Below are positions 11,576 to 23,100 of a stretch of DNA of 64,000 nucleotides, one piece after another. The stretch comes from Cercophora sp. LCS_1. Its lineage: Eukaryota > Ascomycota > Sordariomycetes > Sordariales > Lasiosphaeriaceae. Numbering within the stretch: position 1 is the first letter of the stretch; every line of letters starts with the position of its first letter. Both the position numbers and the translations under genes were made by a program. Location: contig JAPZLL010000035.1 in assembly GCA_036250225.1 (NCBI GenBank), positions 186,001 to 250,000 of the forward strand, written 5' to 3'. Under the pieces are notes generated by a model. The model did no database searches and was not told the DNA's origin. It saw nothing but the letters and a program-made list of their open reading frames with translations.

Positions 11576-12616
11576 GTGTTACCTTATCCGAACACCTCGC
11601 CCCTGAATGAGGTTGCGATTCAGTACCTTACACAACCCGGTGTGTCCATCGCGCCCAGGATGGGGGAAGAACACAACAGCTTCCTTCGGAGTTTCACCAC
11701 ACGTCTGGGCCTTGGTGGGAGAGGGGAGGATGTGGAAACAGTGACAGAGTCACCGTCACAGCGCAGATCGTCACAACTATACGGCTTGCGTGTATGGCAC
11801 GATCCCCCGGAAGCAACCATCGACATTTGCTTCATCCACGGGCTAACAGGAGATCGCGACCGAACCTGGACCGCCGATGGCCAGCAAGACCCATGGCCAA
11901 AGACTCTGCTCCCTCCCGAATTGCGGACCGCGCGTCTTCTCACCCACGGCTATGATGCTTACGTGGTCGCCAAGCATAAGGCATCTCAGAATCGACTCAT
12001 TGACCACGCTGAACATCTGCTCGCAGCCTTGACAGCACATCGAGAACCCGGCCGCGGCAGGAACCGCCCGCTTGTGTTTGTCACCCACAGTCTCGGTGGG
12101 ATCGTTTGCAAGAAGGCAATCCTCCTCTCACACTTCAGCGATGGGCAGGAGTCTGGGTGTATCTTTCGATGCACCAAAGGGATCATCTTTATGGGCACCC
12201 CGCATCGGGGTGCCGCGATGGCAAATTGGGCCAAAATCCCTGTATCCGCTCTAGGGATCGTGAAATCCACAAATCCACGACTACTCAGAACCCTAGGGCC
12301 GGACGGGGACTTCCTCGAGTCAATCCAGACGTACTTTGAGTCTTTGTTGTGTGATAGGTCGAAATCAAAGACCCCGATTGAGATCACCTGTTTCTACGAA
12401 GAGCTCCCAACGTTTCGGAATTTGAAGGTGGTCTCCAAAGAATCCGCAACCATATATCCACCGGGTTGCACCGCTGCACGCGACAGCATACACGCAAACC
12501 ACCGCGACATGGTGAGGTTCAAGAGTTCTGAGGATGAAGGCTTCACTCAGGTCCTATACTGGCTCAAGAAATGGCAGGGTGAAGTTGGGTTTGTTTCTCC
12601 GTCCACAAGTCTTTAG
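11576..12616 (+). CDS. Alpha/beta-hydrolase, SERAC1/SesB-like serine esterase
   Basis: Uninterrupted 346-aa frame. After an N-terminal stretch of about 75 residues with no known domain, the hydrolase begins: DICFIHGLTGDRDRTW (oxyanion-side HG motif), the elbow VTHSLGGIVCKKA with the nucleophile Ser in HSLGG, GIIFMGTPHRG, and a C-terminal SIHANHRDMVRF supplying the likely His. These blocks are typical of lipase-like domains that sit at the N-terminus of many fungal NLR proteins (SesB-like) and of SERAC1 relatives. Here the domain is stand-alone, with no NB-ARC or NACHT and no repeats, and the frame ends cleanly 35 residues after the His. The start could also be the Met at 11660 (MGEEHNSF). It is divergently arranged with the zinc-finger kinase gene and followed in the same direction by the DUF7580-type gene. 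The substrate is unknown. Confidence 0.8.
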   Translation: MLPYPNTSPLNEVAIQYLTQPGVSIAPRMGEEHNSFLRSFTTRLGLGGRGEDVETVTESPSQRRSSQLYGLRVWHDPPEATIDICFIHGLTGDRDRTWTADGQQDPWPKTLLPPELRTARLLTHGYDAYVVAKHKASQNRLIDHAEHLLAALTAHREPGRGRNRPLVFVTHSLGGIVCKKAILLSHFSDGQESGCIFRCTKGIIFMGTPHRGAAMANWAKIPVSALGIVKSTNPRLLRTLGPDGDFLESIQTYFESLLCDRSKSKTPIEITCFYEELPTFRNLKVVSKESATIYPPGCTAARDSIHANHRDMVRFKSSEDEGFTQVLYWLKKWQGEVGFVSPSTSL

Positions 12617-12659
12617 GCACTGTTGTTGACATTGATCTCACAGAGGCTTGGGGCAATCT

Positions 12660-14562
12660 ATGCGGCTCGTTCTGAAAGACCTTGCACACCTTTTGGAATT
12701 GTTTGAACGCTGTGAAAAAGATGTGAGGTTCTACACTGCCTGTAGTGATTACTTTCAGTATTGACCCCCGTGTGTCAGCTCAACTGCTCCCCAAGGGCGA
12801 AACGACACTCGTCAGTGCTCAGGCAGACGCTCGTCAGCCTTGTTTACTGTCGAAGCAACATGGAAGAGGCGTTTAGAAACGTCCTGAACGGGGCGGGTGT
12901 CCCAGGAGTTGAGTCGCTGATGAAAGTTGAGTCCTTGATGAAGGTTGACATGGGATGGGAAGAGCCCGAACTCCAAGCCAAGCTCCGAGCATACTTGGAA
13001 GGGGAAGCCTGGAACAACTTTCAAGCCCAGATCAACACCTTGCGGGCAGATCTTAATTATATTCGAAAAAAGTTGGCTATTACGGACAACTTCATGGTGA
13101 GCCATCCGAGCGGGGTAGGAAAAGCCGTGACTGACATAACATGACGATGATCAGCTGGAATTAGACCGTGGCTGGGACCAACCTTCACCCGTCGGCGATT
13201 TCATGGAAAGATGGGCAGCCGTTCAGGATGGCCACAACGCGCTCGCATATCAAAGTCAGTTCCGGAAGATTTGCCAGAACGTCGAAAAGTTGCTCGGTTC
13301 ATCGAGCATGGGAGACCAGATCCACGACTATTCGAGCGATGGGCCAAGCCCCACGCTGGTATCATGGCTGGACATCAGAGACCATACACATAACTTGTAT
13401 GGTAAGTTGAAGCACATCTGGTCCTATAACTGTGACTTCCAGCAGCATCACTCGATAATCAGACTGCAGCCTCCCAGCTATGGGACCCATCCGGAGAAGC
13501 CGTCGTTCAACTATTCGTTTTTACTTCACGACGGCGCCCATCTGGCCAAATGGCGTGATGTCAAGATCTCTCCCCGGTGAGGTACAGCTCGGATCTTCGA
13601 TTGTCATTCTGTGCTGATTGTAGATCCAGGGAAAAGAAGGGCAAGGGGAAGGCTCGATTCTACGGGGTTGAAGCCACAGCGACTCCAAGTATTTCTGATT
13701 TCCCGACTGAGGGTGCAGATCAGATCTATGACATGTGCAACGCCATTGAAAGGGTGTGCGAGTCAGGACGTTGCATAGGCGTACTATCGTGCGGAGGCTA
13801 CGACTACGCCGTCTTTGACGAATCTCTCAAGGATACAGAACTAGTCCCTCTCCGCCAAATTCTCCCTTGCTTCCGCAACGGGAAAACAATACCAACAAGA
13901 CAGAGGTAAGGGTTTATCCTCTGACTCGTGCACAGCCTGGGTACTCCAGCCGAGGGTTCCCAGCTAATAACAGTCGGCTGGCACCTAGACGAAGCATTTC
14001 GCTGGACCTGGCTTTCTCTCTCCTCTTGTTATACGACACACCCTGGCTTCCAGACAGCTGGAGTCTCGACGACGTATACATGGACCCCAACGACCCCACA
14101 CGTCTCTACAGGAAACTTGTTTTCACCGAAGAGTCCCAGAGCGCCGCCATCGCCCCAAGGGTTGAGTCCGACTCCAGCATTTGGGTCACCCGCAATCAAT
14201 CCTTGTTCTGTCTTGCTGTTGCTCTCCTTGAGTTGACGTTCGGGAAACCCCTCTCCGCATTTCAGAAGACCACAGAGAAGCCGAATGACGACTCGTTCCT
14301 CCAGTTAATGACGGCAGACAAACTAGCAACCGAAATCTCAAAGCACGAAGAAGGGAGATTCGTGTCCGTGATCATCGAGTGTCTGAACCCACGGACGAGC
14401 TCACCTACGGAATACGACTTTAGCTTCGGCAAAGAGTCCTTCCGCCGAAGATTCATCGAGCATGTTCTAACGCCGTTATATCAAGACGTGATGGCTATCT
14501 CGAGGTTACGAGACGATTTGCCGCGATTGCCGGGCATTGATCGCGTGGCATCTGTGCAGTAA
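12660..14562 (+). CDS. DUF7580-type fungal protein (five-exon model)
   Basis: Model exons: 12660-12722 (tentative), 12779-13096, 13155-13576, 13624-13905, 13974-14562; all junctions are in phase, giving about 557 aa. Splice signals are good for the last three introns (gtgagc...gatcag, gtgagg...gattgtag, gtaagg...taataacag). Family-typical blocks in order: a helical N-terminal half (WEEPELQAKLRAYL, FQAQINTLRADLNYIRKKL), a central WSYNCDFQQHHSIIRLQP segment, SLLLLYDTPWLPDSW, and near the C-terminus LFCLAVALLELTFGKPL. These fit the fungal DUF7580 family as I remember it; its biochemical role is not established. A 41-base stretch at 13401-13441 looks like an intron (gtaagt...ttccag) but encodes conserved family residues and is kept as coding. 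Exon 2 contains an imperfect 18-base tandem duplication (VESLMK twice, 12908-12943). Only the first exon is doubtful. Confidence 0.7.
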
Positions 14563-15107
14563 AAAGACGTTACCGAAGTCGAATAAGCCCAAACGAACAG
14601 TATTTTACTGTGAGTTACATCTGAATACGGCATGGAGGATTGGTCTTATTCTGGGGGTACGTGTGTTGAACTTGGGTGCTTTACCAGGCATTTCAGGACT
14701 GAGTTTTTTTTGGAAGTCTTTTTGTGGTATAACCACTGGCGACCGTGGAATTGAAAGGAGAGCAGGATTGTGTATGATGCCGGTTAGAGCCTCAGGACTG
14801 ACACTGAAGCTAAGCGCGTGATCGTAGGGAGACAAAAGCTGAGAGATAGCAAAACTGCACGCAAGGAGTAGCTTGAGCATGATGTCCTTATTGTGGGTCG
14901 GAAGAACAAGACGGACGACATGGAAGGGACTAGCGCAGATACAATGCACCATCGCCTTGGCGTCGCAGCCCTCCCTAGAAGCTAGATCAAGCAAGAGGAG
15001 CGGGGAAAAAAGATAGGTATCGGTTGTCTAGACCGGTTGGGGCTACACGTTTCATATCTCAAGACATGACCCTTGCATTCACAATCTGGCTTTGGTGTAA
15101 GCGCTGT
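14563..15107. other. Intergenic between convergent genes, with one weak minus-strand frame
   Basis: The DUF7580-type gene and the small secreted protein converge here. A minus-strand frame from 14880 to 14605 (91 aa) begins with a hydrophobic MLKLLLACSFAISQLL stretch that could be a signal peptide. It has no domain and almost no cysteine, and it is not supported by any splice structure. I do not call it a gene. Confidence 0.3.
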
Positions 15108-15638
15108 TCAGTGGTGATCATCCTCATCCTCGCAGTACCACGAGCTGATCTCATCCTTCCACTTCTTGGGCAACTCCTCATAGTTTCCAGAAGCATGGAG
15201 ATAGTCACCCTTGCAATCCTTTTTGCTATTGTTTGACAAGCGTCAGTACACACTGAAAGATCCTTTTGTAGATGCGACTTACTCGAAATAGTAACAGTCG
15301 ACACTCTTGCTGTGTCTCACGCTTTCGGCCTTGTTGTTGTATCCGTCTCCGTGGTCATCTAAAAGACTCGATGAGGATGATGAACTGGGTCGAATCACAT
15401 GACTTACAGCACTTCTTGGTGTAGCAATCGTCATATGTCGTGCAGTCGTGATAGCTTTCCTTCTTGCACCACTGGATCTCGTATTTCTTGTCCTTCAGGA
15501 CTGCATCTCTTTCATGTTGTTTCATGTCAGAGGACTAGACTAGGAAGGGTGGATGTGAAGATGATCTTACGTGTCGACCGGGGTTGCCACGGCGATGAGG
15601 GCGAGGGACAGAGCTGCAAGGACAGTTGAGACCTTCAT
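15108..15638 (-). CDS. Small secreted cysteine-containing protein (120 aa, four exons)
   Basis: No single frame longer than about 40 codons exists here, so the gene is easily missed. Exons 15638-15571, 15508-15408, 15358-15283 and 15225-15108 join in phase across three canonical introns (gtaaga...gaaag, gtaagt...ttttag, gtaagt...caatag), giving 120 residues. Residues 1-18 (MKVSTVLAALSLALIAVA) form a signal peptide with cleavage near AVA-TP. The mature part is rich in Lys, Asp and Tyr and has seven cysteines in short motifs (QWCKKE, HDCTTYDDCYTKKC, VDCYYF, KDCKGD, WYCED), ending EDEDDHH. A TATAAAT lies about 95 bases upstream of the ATG on the coding strand. Size, secretion and Cys content make it a candidate apoplastic effector or surface protein. 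I know no homologous family. Confidence 0.75.
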
Positions 15639-16992
15639 TGTGAGTGGTTCGAGCGTCTTGGAAGCCGGTATGGTTCTCAGTGGTCATGGAGTCAAGGTCA
15701 GGCCCTCAACACTGAGAAGGAGAATTCGTGAATTTATAATGAGAGTGATCGGCTGGAAGGGCGCCGGACACGACGAAAGAAGCAAATCTCTGAGGCTAGT
15801 CTCACCTTTTCGGCTCCGTTGATTCCGCGTTACTTGTTAATCACAACACCCCTTTCCTCGTCCTCGAAATAGCATGTTTGATAACCCTTGAGGAGTGCAC
15901 TCCATGATCCAGTCCACTCATCTCCTTCCATTCATCCCTGTGTAGCGGAGGGGCTGCGCTCAGTCCAGAACCTTTGAAGTCTGGTGATCCCTTTATTTGC
16001 ACTACTACACACCATCCGGTCGTGCATGCCTGCAATCTCTTTGACAAAATTCAATCTCATGACTTCTGGCACATGTGAAAGGCTGAAAACTGCAAATCAT
16101 TGGGGTCAGAGACGCCCCCTCGGAGGAGACAGTACCATTTAGGGCATCTCAGCCGCCTCAAAGTTCCCAGCGGTCTTGTTCCACAACATGAGCCCCATTT
16201 CAGTAAGCCAGTTGGATAAATGTGATAGAAAGCTTGTTTGGCATGACAACCCGTTTTGACTACATTTTTCATGGCGTTCATTTGCGGGGGCGTTCAACGT
16301 CACCTTCTGACCTGGAAGAGGTGTTCAATGCAGACGAGTTCTGACAGGAGCAGCATCGAAGGTCAGGGAGTTGGCCTCGCACTCGATACTGTTTTAAGAA
16401 AGTCGCATCAAGAAACACCAACCCGATTGACGATCACGAGATGGAGGCATACCAATCACTAGACTATCTCGAGAGTAGGATTGACAGCTCAGGTGTGAAT
16501 GGTGTTGCGATAATTTGTCCGAATGTTGTCTTGTGTCTCGCAAAAAGTGAGAAGGTGCACATTGTTCGAGGGAAAAAAAACCCGCAAAATAATGCCCCAT
16601 TCCTGATCTGGGCGAGATTGAGGGGACAGCAAGGCGTGCAGATCAAGTGGACGCAGTCCAGGCTTGCGATGCCATGAGCCATCACGGGCACGACTCCCAC
16701 ACACTGCCATCTAAATTTACTTGCAATGGCCATATACCGTGCGTAGTTAAACACAAGTGTATGTGTGATGTTGAGCGACGTCGTCCTTCACCACCCCAAA
16801 ATGTACGGATCATCAGGCACAGACGGAATGTGCCGGAGCATCATGACGTCAATACCCGACGCAAGGGAACCTCACCTCCCCCACGGGGTGCAAACACCGG
16901 CCGTGCAAAACGCCTCTTTCGCCATCGTCTCTGACCTCGACCCTTCCCTTGAAGCGCCTCGTATGTCATCTACGGCCGTATAAGCCCTTGCC
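15639..16992. other. Intergenic, 1.35 kb, no supported gene
   Basis: Divergent spacer between the small secreted protein (minus) and the GFA-like gene (plus). Short frames on both strands lack domains, codon character and splice-site support. No repeat or RNA gene was seen. Confidence 0.4.
15732..15738 (-). promoter_or_regulatory. TATA-like element of the small secreted protein gene
   Basis: TATAAAT on the minus strand, about 95 bases upstream of the inferred start codon at 15638. The distance is reasonable for a TATA box, but the call rests on sequence match alone. Confidence 0.35.
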
Positions 16993-17790
16993 GTGTCCAT
17001 ACGACGCTCTTCCCGCATCTTGACGACCAAACTCCCGACCTTCCTGTCCCGAGGCCTGCACTGCACCAGCGCGACCAAGATGCCCGACGAGAACAAGCCC
17101 GAGGGAAACAAGTCCGCAGATGGAGAGAACTCCGAGCCGCATCAGCACCAGGCAGGTACCTCGACCACACAACCCGAGGACCAATGGAAGCATCGCCCTC
17201 CGTATCGCGTCCACGAAAACCCTTCCGACTTCCCCGTGAAATGGAAAGGACACTGCCATTGCGGACGTGTGCAGTACCAACTGAGTCGTGACAAACCTCT
17301 GTCTTGCAAGTACTGCCATTGCACAACTTGCCAACGGATGCACGGGGTGTGTTTCCAGGTCCCCAGTCCTCAGACCGTCGTTTCTAACAACCAGCAGGCC
17401 CCATTTCAATGGGCGGCAATCTTCCACAAGGAAGACATCAACTTCACCAACGGACACCATGACCTCGGATGGTATGATTCGATATCCAAGTCGACGACAC
17501 ATCACCTACCGTGCAAAGTGCAATGCTCGTATTGCAGGACACCGATCATGGACGAGGGGCGGAATATGATCCTGCTGTTTCCGACACTGATTGAGGGAAT
17601 TAATACCAAGGAGGGAATCGAGGCCTTCAAGGCACAGTGTCATATGTTTTACTCGCAGAGGGTGGTCGATGTGAAAGATGGGCTGCCAAAGTGGGAGGGG
17701 ATGAACGATGACAGTCCGCTGCTGCACGAAGAGACCGGGGAAAAGATACCGGATAGCGGGCCGAATAAGAGGCAGAAGCGGGAGGAATAG
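16993..17790 (+). CDS. GFA / CENP-V-type zinc protein (Mss4-like fold)
   Basis: Single 265-aa frame. Residues 1-29 (MSIRRSSRILTTKLPTFLSRG...) are basic and lack acids, which suggests a mitochondrial presequence; a second Met at 17080 (MPDENKPEG) could start a cytosolic form. An Asn/Gln/Glu-rich linker follows. The GFA domain shows GHCHCGRVQYQL, CKYCHCTTCQRMHG and, further on, VQCSYCRTPIMDEGRN, giving CxC, CxxCxxC and CxxC zinc ligands as in glutathione-dependent formaldehyde-activating enzyme and its many fungal paralogues. The C-terminus ends in a basic NKRQKREE tail. Members are often annotated as S-(hydroxymethyl)glutathione synthase-like, but the real activity of most fungal paralogues is unknown, so only the fold and metal-binding nature are firm. 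Confidence 0.85.
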   Translation: MSIRRSSRILTTKLPTFLSRGLHCTSATKMPDENKPEGNKSADGENSEPHQHQAGTSTTQPEDQWKHRPPYRVHENPSDFPVKWKGHCHCGRVQYQLSRDKPLSCKYCHCTTCQRMHGVCFQVPSPQTVVSNNQQAPFQWAAIFHKEDINFTNGHHDLGWYDSISKSTTHHLPCKVQCSYCRTPIMDEGRNMILLFPTLIEGINTKEGIEAFKAQCHMFYSQRVVDVKDGLPKWEGMNDDSPLLHEETGEKIPDSGPNKRQKREE

Positions 17791-20139
17791 GGGGGCAGAG
17801 TTGCATTGTGGCAGGGCGGGAGGAACAGAGGCATTTATGGGGGTTCTCGGAGATGGCAGCCTGGGGCGATATCTCGGTGAGATAGAGGCGAACTTGACGA
17901 GGCGCGTGTGCATCAATGGTCGAGGGAATGGACGTCAGTAGTTTCGTCGATCGATTCCATCCCCAAAGCAACGACAAGAAATAGGGGCTTGTTGTCATTG
18001 GCGCTTTGAGTGGTGTTGGCGAAATGAACCAGTCGTTCAAATGCCGGATGCTTGCAAAAGGTGTGACGTGGGCTGTCCGTTCTGCCCGACGTCTCAATCG
18101 CTGATCGGGTACCAATCCATGCAAGCTTATCAAGCACACGGGGATATCGATGGCGCGGCGCAGCCTTGCCCCAGGACTCCGGGTGGAGGCAAGAATAGTG
18201 TAACGGCTTGTGGGCTTGTCGTCGTTGTGGTGGGTGAGTGGACCGCTGGAGCCCCTGAAATGGCACGACGCGGGAGCACAACCCAGCGGTGTGCTGCTAG
18301 ACCAGTGAAGTGGCTGCATCGTGCCATGTGAAAGGCCAAGGTTGGGTTTTCGTCATGTCCCATGCATCCTGCCTGTCTGCTTGCTTGCAGTCGTCTGCAG
18401 ACGCGCGCATCCGCAGAGCGGCAGGAGATGGATGCGCTGTCGGATTTCCTCGTCGGGGAATTGCGGCCAAATTCGCCGGTGAAAGGCGGCACGCCGGGAG
18501 ACACTGCGCAGCGAGCAACGCCCGGTGGAAAATGGCTCACCTCCAAGCGATGGGCGCTTGTCGCGATGACCGTTTTTAGCTTGTCCGTCAGAGCATTCAG
18601 CCTGATATGGCTCGTGTTTTCGTGCGTTTTCGTCAGGCCGTGTCGCATTGCCCGGGCTAGAATGCCCGGCAGCTGTGCTATCCGGTTTTCTCCTGAGTCC
18701 CCGTCGACCGCGCTCACTAGGATTGCCTACCCTGGCATCCCAAGAGAAACACCTGGGTGTGGCCGCGATCCCGCGATCCCGCTCCCGGCACTGGCCGTTG
18801 CTGGGCTTGTGTCTGTGCCCCGCGAGTGATGCGGGCCTTGTTGAACGTGGCCGTGACGGCGCTGCGTGTGGATGTATCGCGCTGGCCGGCGAACACTGCT
18901 TGAAGGTATTAAACGGTCTCACGGTGCAGTCAGAGCAGGCGCTTGTCCAAGAACGCCATCAACGAAGCATCCCGTCTTGCCTGCGGAGTGCGCCTGGGTC
19001 GTCAGCGGCGGCCCGATGACACTGACTCTCGATCTCTGGCTTGGTGCCAAGCTGCAGCCGCCATCGGCGTGCCGGACGCCCCCCTCGACAGCTCAAACCC
19101 TGTCGTATGCGGCGTCACCCAGCAGCATCACAATCGAAGCTTATCCTCGGCAAGAGTCGCGGCGCAGCCTGGTTCCAGAGTAAAAGAAAGTGTTTCGCCT
19201 TCACCTCGAGCGTTGGCAATTCTTCAACATCTCCCTCCAACAACCTTGAACCCACGACACAAGGACCCCACCACCCCTCCGTCTCGTCGACAGGCAGGAT
19301 CCCGACAAGCCAGCCATTGTCCAAACCCGTGGCCCTGATTGCTGCTGCTGCCCCTCTTCCGCCAGCTTCTGCAGCTAGCCCGTGCCCCTCCCATTACGTC
19401 AGGAACAGGTTCGTATAGCCAACGCTCCCTTGAAGTCTTTGATGCCACCTCTGTGCTGCAAACTGGGAGGTCGCGCCGATTGAGCGTCACAAATTTAACA
19501 GGCCAAGTCCAAGTGGGCTGACAGCCGGGCCCGTTTGTCGAAACGCGATGGAACAGCGAGCAATTGGGATGACTGAGACCGTGGAGCGTCGTCTTGGTTC
19601 TCGCGACCCCGCCAACTCGGCGAAATCTGTGAGAAGCGGTGGCCGTCGCTTGTCGATTGCTGCCCCGCCGTTGCATCGAGCGCTGCCCAATCAAGGCGGC
19701 GGATCGCGGCCACCCGAAGCCGTCGCCTGAGGATGCAGACAAGCTTGACGCAGCTAAAATCAGGGCGTATCGAGACCGACAGGCGCGCCTGGGGGAGTAG
19801 GAAGAGAGAAGGAGAAAGAGGGCAATCGCAGACCACCATCCGATTGCAGGCCCCACTCGTTGCTTCCCTGTCTTTGCTGGTCCTTGCGACGGCAGTCTGG
19901 GCCTGGCCGTTCGGCCCTGCCTTCCCCTGGCAAGAAGGCCCCGCCAGCGCCATCTCATCATCGCTACTGGGGTGCCCGGTTCTTCGTCACCGACTCCTTT
20001 TGCGCCAGCTTTCTTTGTCGTGGGCCCGTTTTGCTCGCTCTGTTGTCCTCCTCCATTTCAAGCACAGTCGTTTGTCAATTACCCTTTTTCCTCCTGCAAA
20101 CCCCCTCCCTACCGCAGTGCAGACGTTGACGCCGCCCCC
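17791..20139. other. Intergenic, 2.35 kb, probable long promoter and 5' leader of tps2
   Basis: Several plus- and minus-strand frames of 60-240 codons are present but are GC-driven, overlap each other and show no domain or splice pattern. The last ~900 bases are pyrimidine-rich and resemble a promoter plus 5' UTR. No repeat or RNA gene was identified. Confidence 0.4.
19274..19389 (+). promoter_or_regulatory. Cluster of three STRE-like CCCCT motifs upstream of tps2
   Basis: CCCCT occurs at 19274-19278, 19351-19355 and 19385-19389. This is the core of the fungal stress-response element known to control trehalose genes in yeast. The region is C-rich, so chance occurrence is quite possible. Confidence 0.2.
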
Positions 20140-23100
20140 ATGGAGCAGACACCGAAAGACAAGAACACCGATCCCCCCGAGGGTTCCTCGCAGACCGCTC
20201 CTCGGCCGGACCTTCAAGGCCGTATCGAATCCTCTCTACCGCCGCACATCCGACCGCCGGTCATCGAGGTGCCAGTCACGCCGGGGATTACACGCGAGAC
20301 GTACGATTCGGAAGGACAAGAAGATAACTACTTCTCCGCCAAGAAGACTGACCACGCCCTCGCGGCCTCCCCGCCGCCAATCTCGTCTGCCTTTGCACCT
20401 GGGGACTTCGAGGCCCAGGCCGCTGCCGGGGCCGAATCTAGCACAGATTTCCTCCGAAGAGTCACAGACGCAGTCATGGGCGAACGAAAAGACTCACTCT
20501 CCGAAATTCGGAAGGAGACACCCGATCTCTCGTTGAGCGGGAACATCATCTCAGCCACGTTCAATATCCCACATGCTCTCAAGTATCGCAAAGGCTCAGA
20601 CTGGGTAAGTAGACCGCGCATCCTCTCTCTTTTCCCTACGATCACCCTCATCGCGCTTGGAGGAAGCTGCTGGTGGAAGCACTGGGGCAATTCGGCGCGG
20701 CACGCCAAGGTTTGGATGGTGGGGCTGATGTCATTGTTATGCAGGAGTTGCAACCCCGCCGCGGGCAATCGGCCCTGTTCGATGCCTTTTCGTACCTGGC
20801 TTCGGACGACAGCCCGTGGAACCATACGGTTGTCGCCTGGACCGGTGAGATCGAAACCCCTCCGGATTCCATTTCACCGCCCCTCACACCGCCCGCGACG
20901 ACGGTGCACATCAGCCCGCTCAATGCGCTGTCGAAGCCGGTTCCCCTGGACGGCGAAAACGCGCCGCCTACGCCGCCCCTGGTCGATGGCTTGTGGATCC
21001 CGTGCGAGGACATGCAGCGCCTAGAGCACCAGCTGACCCACGACAAGAAGATCAAGACGGTTCCTGTCTGGCTCGCAGACGACGTAGAGGGCCACGACGA
21101 CGGCATCAGGCTGAAGGACCAGGCGCGCTGGAGACGGTACGCCGAGCACGAGCTGTACCCGCTCTTCCACTACAAGCAGCACGAGCCGACAGACGGTCGC
21201 GCGGAGAAGACCCAATGGGCCGACTACTACCGGATGAACAAGAAATTCGCGAATAAGATTCTGGAGATCTACAAGCCGGGCGACATCGTCATTGTCCACG
21301 ACTACAACCTGATGCTCCTACCGAGCATGCTGCGCGCTAGGGCCAAGCACATGTACATCTCGTTCTTCCTCCACTCCCCGTTCCCAAGCAGCGAGTTCCT
21401 GCGATGCCTGCCCCGGAGAAAGGAGATCCTGGAGGGTGTCTTGGGCTCGAACCTGGTCGGCTTCCAGAGTTACAGCTACTCTCGCCACTTTGCCAGCTCG
21501 TGCACGCGCGTTCTCGGCTTCCCGTCGGATACTACCGGGGTGGACGCATATGGCGCGCGGGTTGAGATAGGAGTCTTCCCCATCGGTATCGACGCTATTA
21601 AAGTCGCTAAAATGGCATGGACAGACTCTGTGAACAATAAGTACGAATCATTGAAGAAGATTTATGAGGGCAAGAAGATCATTGTGGGCCGGGATCGTCT
21701 GGACAGTGTCCGTGGTGTGGCCCAGAAACTGATGGCGTTTGAACGCTTCTTGGAGCAGTACCCCGAGTGGCGTGAGAAAGTAGTCCTCATCCAAGTCACA
21801 TCGCCAACCAACATAGAGGAGAAGGAGGATCCGGAGAACAAGATCGCTTCTCGTGTCAACGAGCTGGTCACCAAGATCAACGGCTTGTATGGGTCATTGA
21901 GCTTTTCCCCGGTTCAGCACTTCCCGCAATACATCAGCCAAGACGAGTACTTTGCCCTGCTGCGTGCTGGAGATATCGGCCTCATCACGTCGGTCAGAGA
22001 TGGCATGAACACCACGTCGCTGGAATATGTCATTTGCCAGCGCGAGACGGCTGGCCCACTCATTCTGTCCGAGTTCAGCGGCACGGCGGGCTCGCTCAGG
22101 TCTGCGATCCACATCAACCCATGGGACTTGTCTGGCGTGGCAGAGCAGATTGATCGCGCACTAAAGATGTCGGAATCTGAACGAAAAGATATGGAGAAGA
22201 AGCTTTTGTCACATGTCATCAACCGGAATGTGCAGTTCTGGATCGCGGGCTTCCTGCGCCGCCTGGTCACGGTCCTGGGGACAAGAACCAAGGCGGTCAC
22301 CACGCCCTTGCTTGACCGCTCAATGTTGCTCACGAAATACCGAGATGCCAAGAAGCGCCTGTTTATGTTCGACTACGATGGCACTCTTACCCCAATTGTA
22401 CGGGAACCGAGCGCCGCCGTTCCCTCGGAACGTATTCTCAAGAGCTTGGAAGCGCTTGCAGCCGACGAGAGGAATGCGGTCTGGATCATTTCCGGTCGCG
22501 ATCAAGAATTCTTGACGCAGCACCTCGGCCACATCACCCAACTGGGCTTCAGCGCTGAGCATGGTAGTTTCATGAAGAACCCTGGAAGCACAGAATGGGA
22601 GAACCTTGCCGATAAGTTCGACATGGGCTGGCAAGCGGAGGTCCAGGCCGTATTCCAGAAGTACACAGACAAGGTTCCAGGTACGAGGCATCGCGTCCAC
22701 ACACACAGTGCAGATACTGACATTTCACAGGCTCCTTCATTGAGCGGAAGAAGTGCGCGTTGACGTGGCACTACAGACTCGCCGATCCCGAGCAAGGACT
22801 GCACGCGTCCCGGGAGTGCCACAAGGAGCTCGAAACAACAGTTGGCCGCAAGTGGGACGTCGAGGTGATGGTCGGCAAGGCCAACCTGGAGGTCCGCCCC
22901 ACATTCATCAATAAGGGTGAGATTGTGAAGCGTCTCGTCGCCACGTACAACGCCGAGCTCCAGGCTGCGGGTGAGAATGCGGTCGCCAAGAAGGTCGAGT
23001 TCGCCCTGTGCATGGGTGACGACTTTACCGATGAGGACATGTTCCGGGCATTAAACGGCTTGTCAGCCCCGACAGACGGCTCGGCCGAGGTTGAGGGGGA

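Noticed and set aside
13401..13441. Apparent 41-base intron (gtaagt...ttccag) in the DUF7580-type gene.
   Set aside because: The same bases encode family-conserved residues around WSYNCDF and leave the frame open, so it is read as coding.
14605..14880. Minus-strand 91-codon frame with a hydrophobic start that could be a small secreted protein.
   Set aside because: Almost no Cys, no promoter element and no splice support; too weak to call.
18130..19418. Many overlapping frames of 100-200 codons on both strands upstream of tps2.
   Set aside because: No domain, signal peptide or splice structure in any of them; high GC makes long chance frames common.
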